Below are positions 63,536 through 64,000 of a stretch of 64,000 nt of DNA, piece after piece (position 1 is the first letter of the stretch; every line of letters starts with the position of its first letter). The notes beneath the pieces are model-generated. The model did not search any database and was not told the DNA's origin. It saw nothing but the letters and a program-made list of their open reading frames with translations. Position numbers and translations under genes: made by a program. The stretch is from Natronorubrum tibetense GA33 (GTDB lineage Archaea; Halobacteriota; Halobacteria; Halobacteriales; Natrialbaceae): NCBI RefSeq assembly GCF_000383975.1, contig NZ_KB913017.1:1593105-1657104 (forward strand), read 5' to 3'.

Positions 63536-64000
63536 TCAAACGGAGAGGTCCGCCCGCCGGAGCAGCTGCGCGTTGACCGCCACGATCACCGTACTCGCGG
63601 ACATGAGCACCGCGCCGACCGCGGGCGAGAGCAGGATGCCGATCGGTGCGAGGATTCCAGCGGCGAGCGGGAGCGCGAATACGTTGTAGCCGGCCGCCCA
63701 GGCGATGTTCTCCTGCATTTTCCGGTAGCTCTTCGCGCTCAGCCGGACGAGGCTGGCAACGTCGCGCGGGTCGTTCTCGACGAGCACCACGTCGGCGGAC
63801 TCGACGGCGACGTCGGTGCCCGAGCCGATGGCGATTCCCACGTCCGAGCGCGTCAGCGCGGGCGCGTCGTTGACCCCGTCGCCGACCATCGCGACGAGGT
63901 GGCCACGGTCCTGTAACTCGAGGATCTTCTCGTCTTTGTCCTCGGGCAGCACCTCGGCGAAGACGGTGTCGATACCGAGTTCGTCGGCCACGCTGTGGGC
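63536..64000 (-). CDS. heavy-metal P-type ATPase, 3' end only
   Basis: Cut by the right edge of the window; 154 residues of the C-terminus are present. [38 protein letters not shown] is the hinge motif of P1B-type ATPases, followed by two membrane helices ([41 protein letters not shown]). The [11 protein letters not shown] and [17 protein letters not shown] segments point to copper (CopA/CopB-like) or a similar soft metal. The frame continues past base 64000 without a start. Convergent with the acyl-CoA ligase. Confidence 0.93.
   Translation of the reverse strand, partial: AHSVADELGIDTVFAEVLPEDKDEKILELQDRGHLVAMVGDGVNDAPALTRSDVGIAIGSGTDVAVESADVVLVENDPRDVASLVRLSAKSYRKMQENIAWAAGYNVFALPLAAGILAPIGILLSPAVGAVLMSASTVIVAVNAQLLRRADLSV

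Overview
This window is chromosomal DNA of a haloarchaeon, most likely of the Natrialbales type (Natrinema/Haloterrigena-like; the genus is inference). The proteins are very acidic. A canonical archaeal TATA-binding protein, a 129-residue plant-type halophilic ferredoxin, a PGF-CTERM surface protein, an archaeal prepilin peptidase and short archaeal forms of Prs and HisI are present. Genes are tightly packed on both strands, and I saw no rRNA, tRNA, CRISPR array or intact insertion sequence.

Layout. 0-17 kb: a methyltransferase, a cupin, a decayed serA remnant, hisI, a seven-PAS histidine kinase, a UspA protein, a phosphohexomutase, prs, an H-NOX-like protein and a large surface metallopeptidase. 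16.5-20.3 kb: ileS, followed by an array of degenerate 133-bp copies of its own 3' end. 20.4-26.5 kb: an OB-fold/thiolase pair, a uracil-DNA glycosylase, a HIT protein, a prepilin peptidase and ferredoxin. 26.8-31 kb: two PiT-type transporters around a UspA gene and a membrane protein with a striking four-residue ETV repeat. 31-43 kb: hisA, a GNAT acetyltransferase, TrkH, hisB, an ACT regulator, a YigZ/IMPACT protein, an S9 peptidase and upp. 43-57 kb: an apparent polyamine/amino-nitrogen module. 57-64 kb: a tRNA-G10 methyltransferase, tbp, hisG, an acetyl-CoA synthetase-like ligase and the 3' end of a metal P-type ATPase.

The most system-like part is 44.1-55.3 kb. Two NrpR-family (winged helix plus one NRD/DUF128 domain) paralogues sit among agmatinase, a class I aminotransferase, a nitrilase-superfamily amidohydrolase, a Pot-type ABC importer with both permease halves fused, and a class III aminotransferase. 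A GGAA-N6-TTCC inverted repeat, the operator described for methanogen NrpR, lies just upstream of the class III aminotransferase/NrpR operon and downstream of a TATA box. I infer a nitrogen-regulated uptake and catabolism system for polyamines or related amines; the substrate is not proven by sequence.

Four histidine biosynthesis genes (hisI, hisA, hisB, hisG) are scattered singly across the window rather than in an operon. Other items worth attention are an H-NOX-like protein lacking the proximal haem histidine, a thiolase with Ser at the nucleophile position, hairpins and short words repeated at several intergenic sites, and several cysteine-rich or membrane microproteins.
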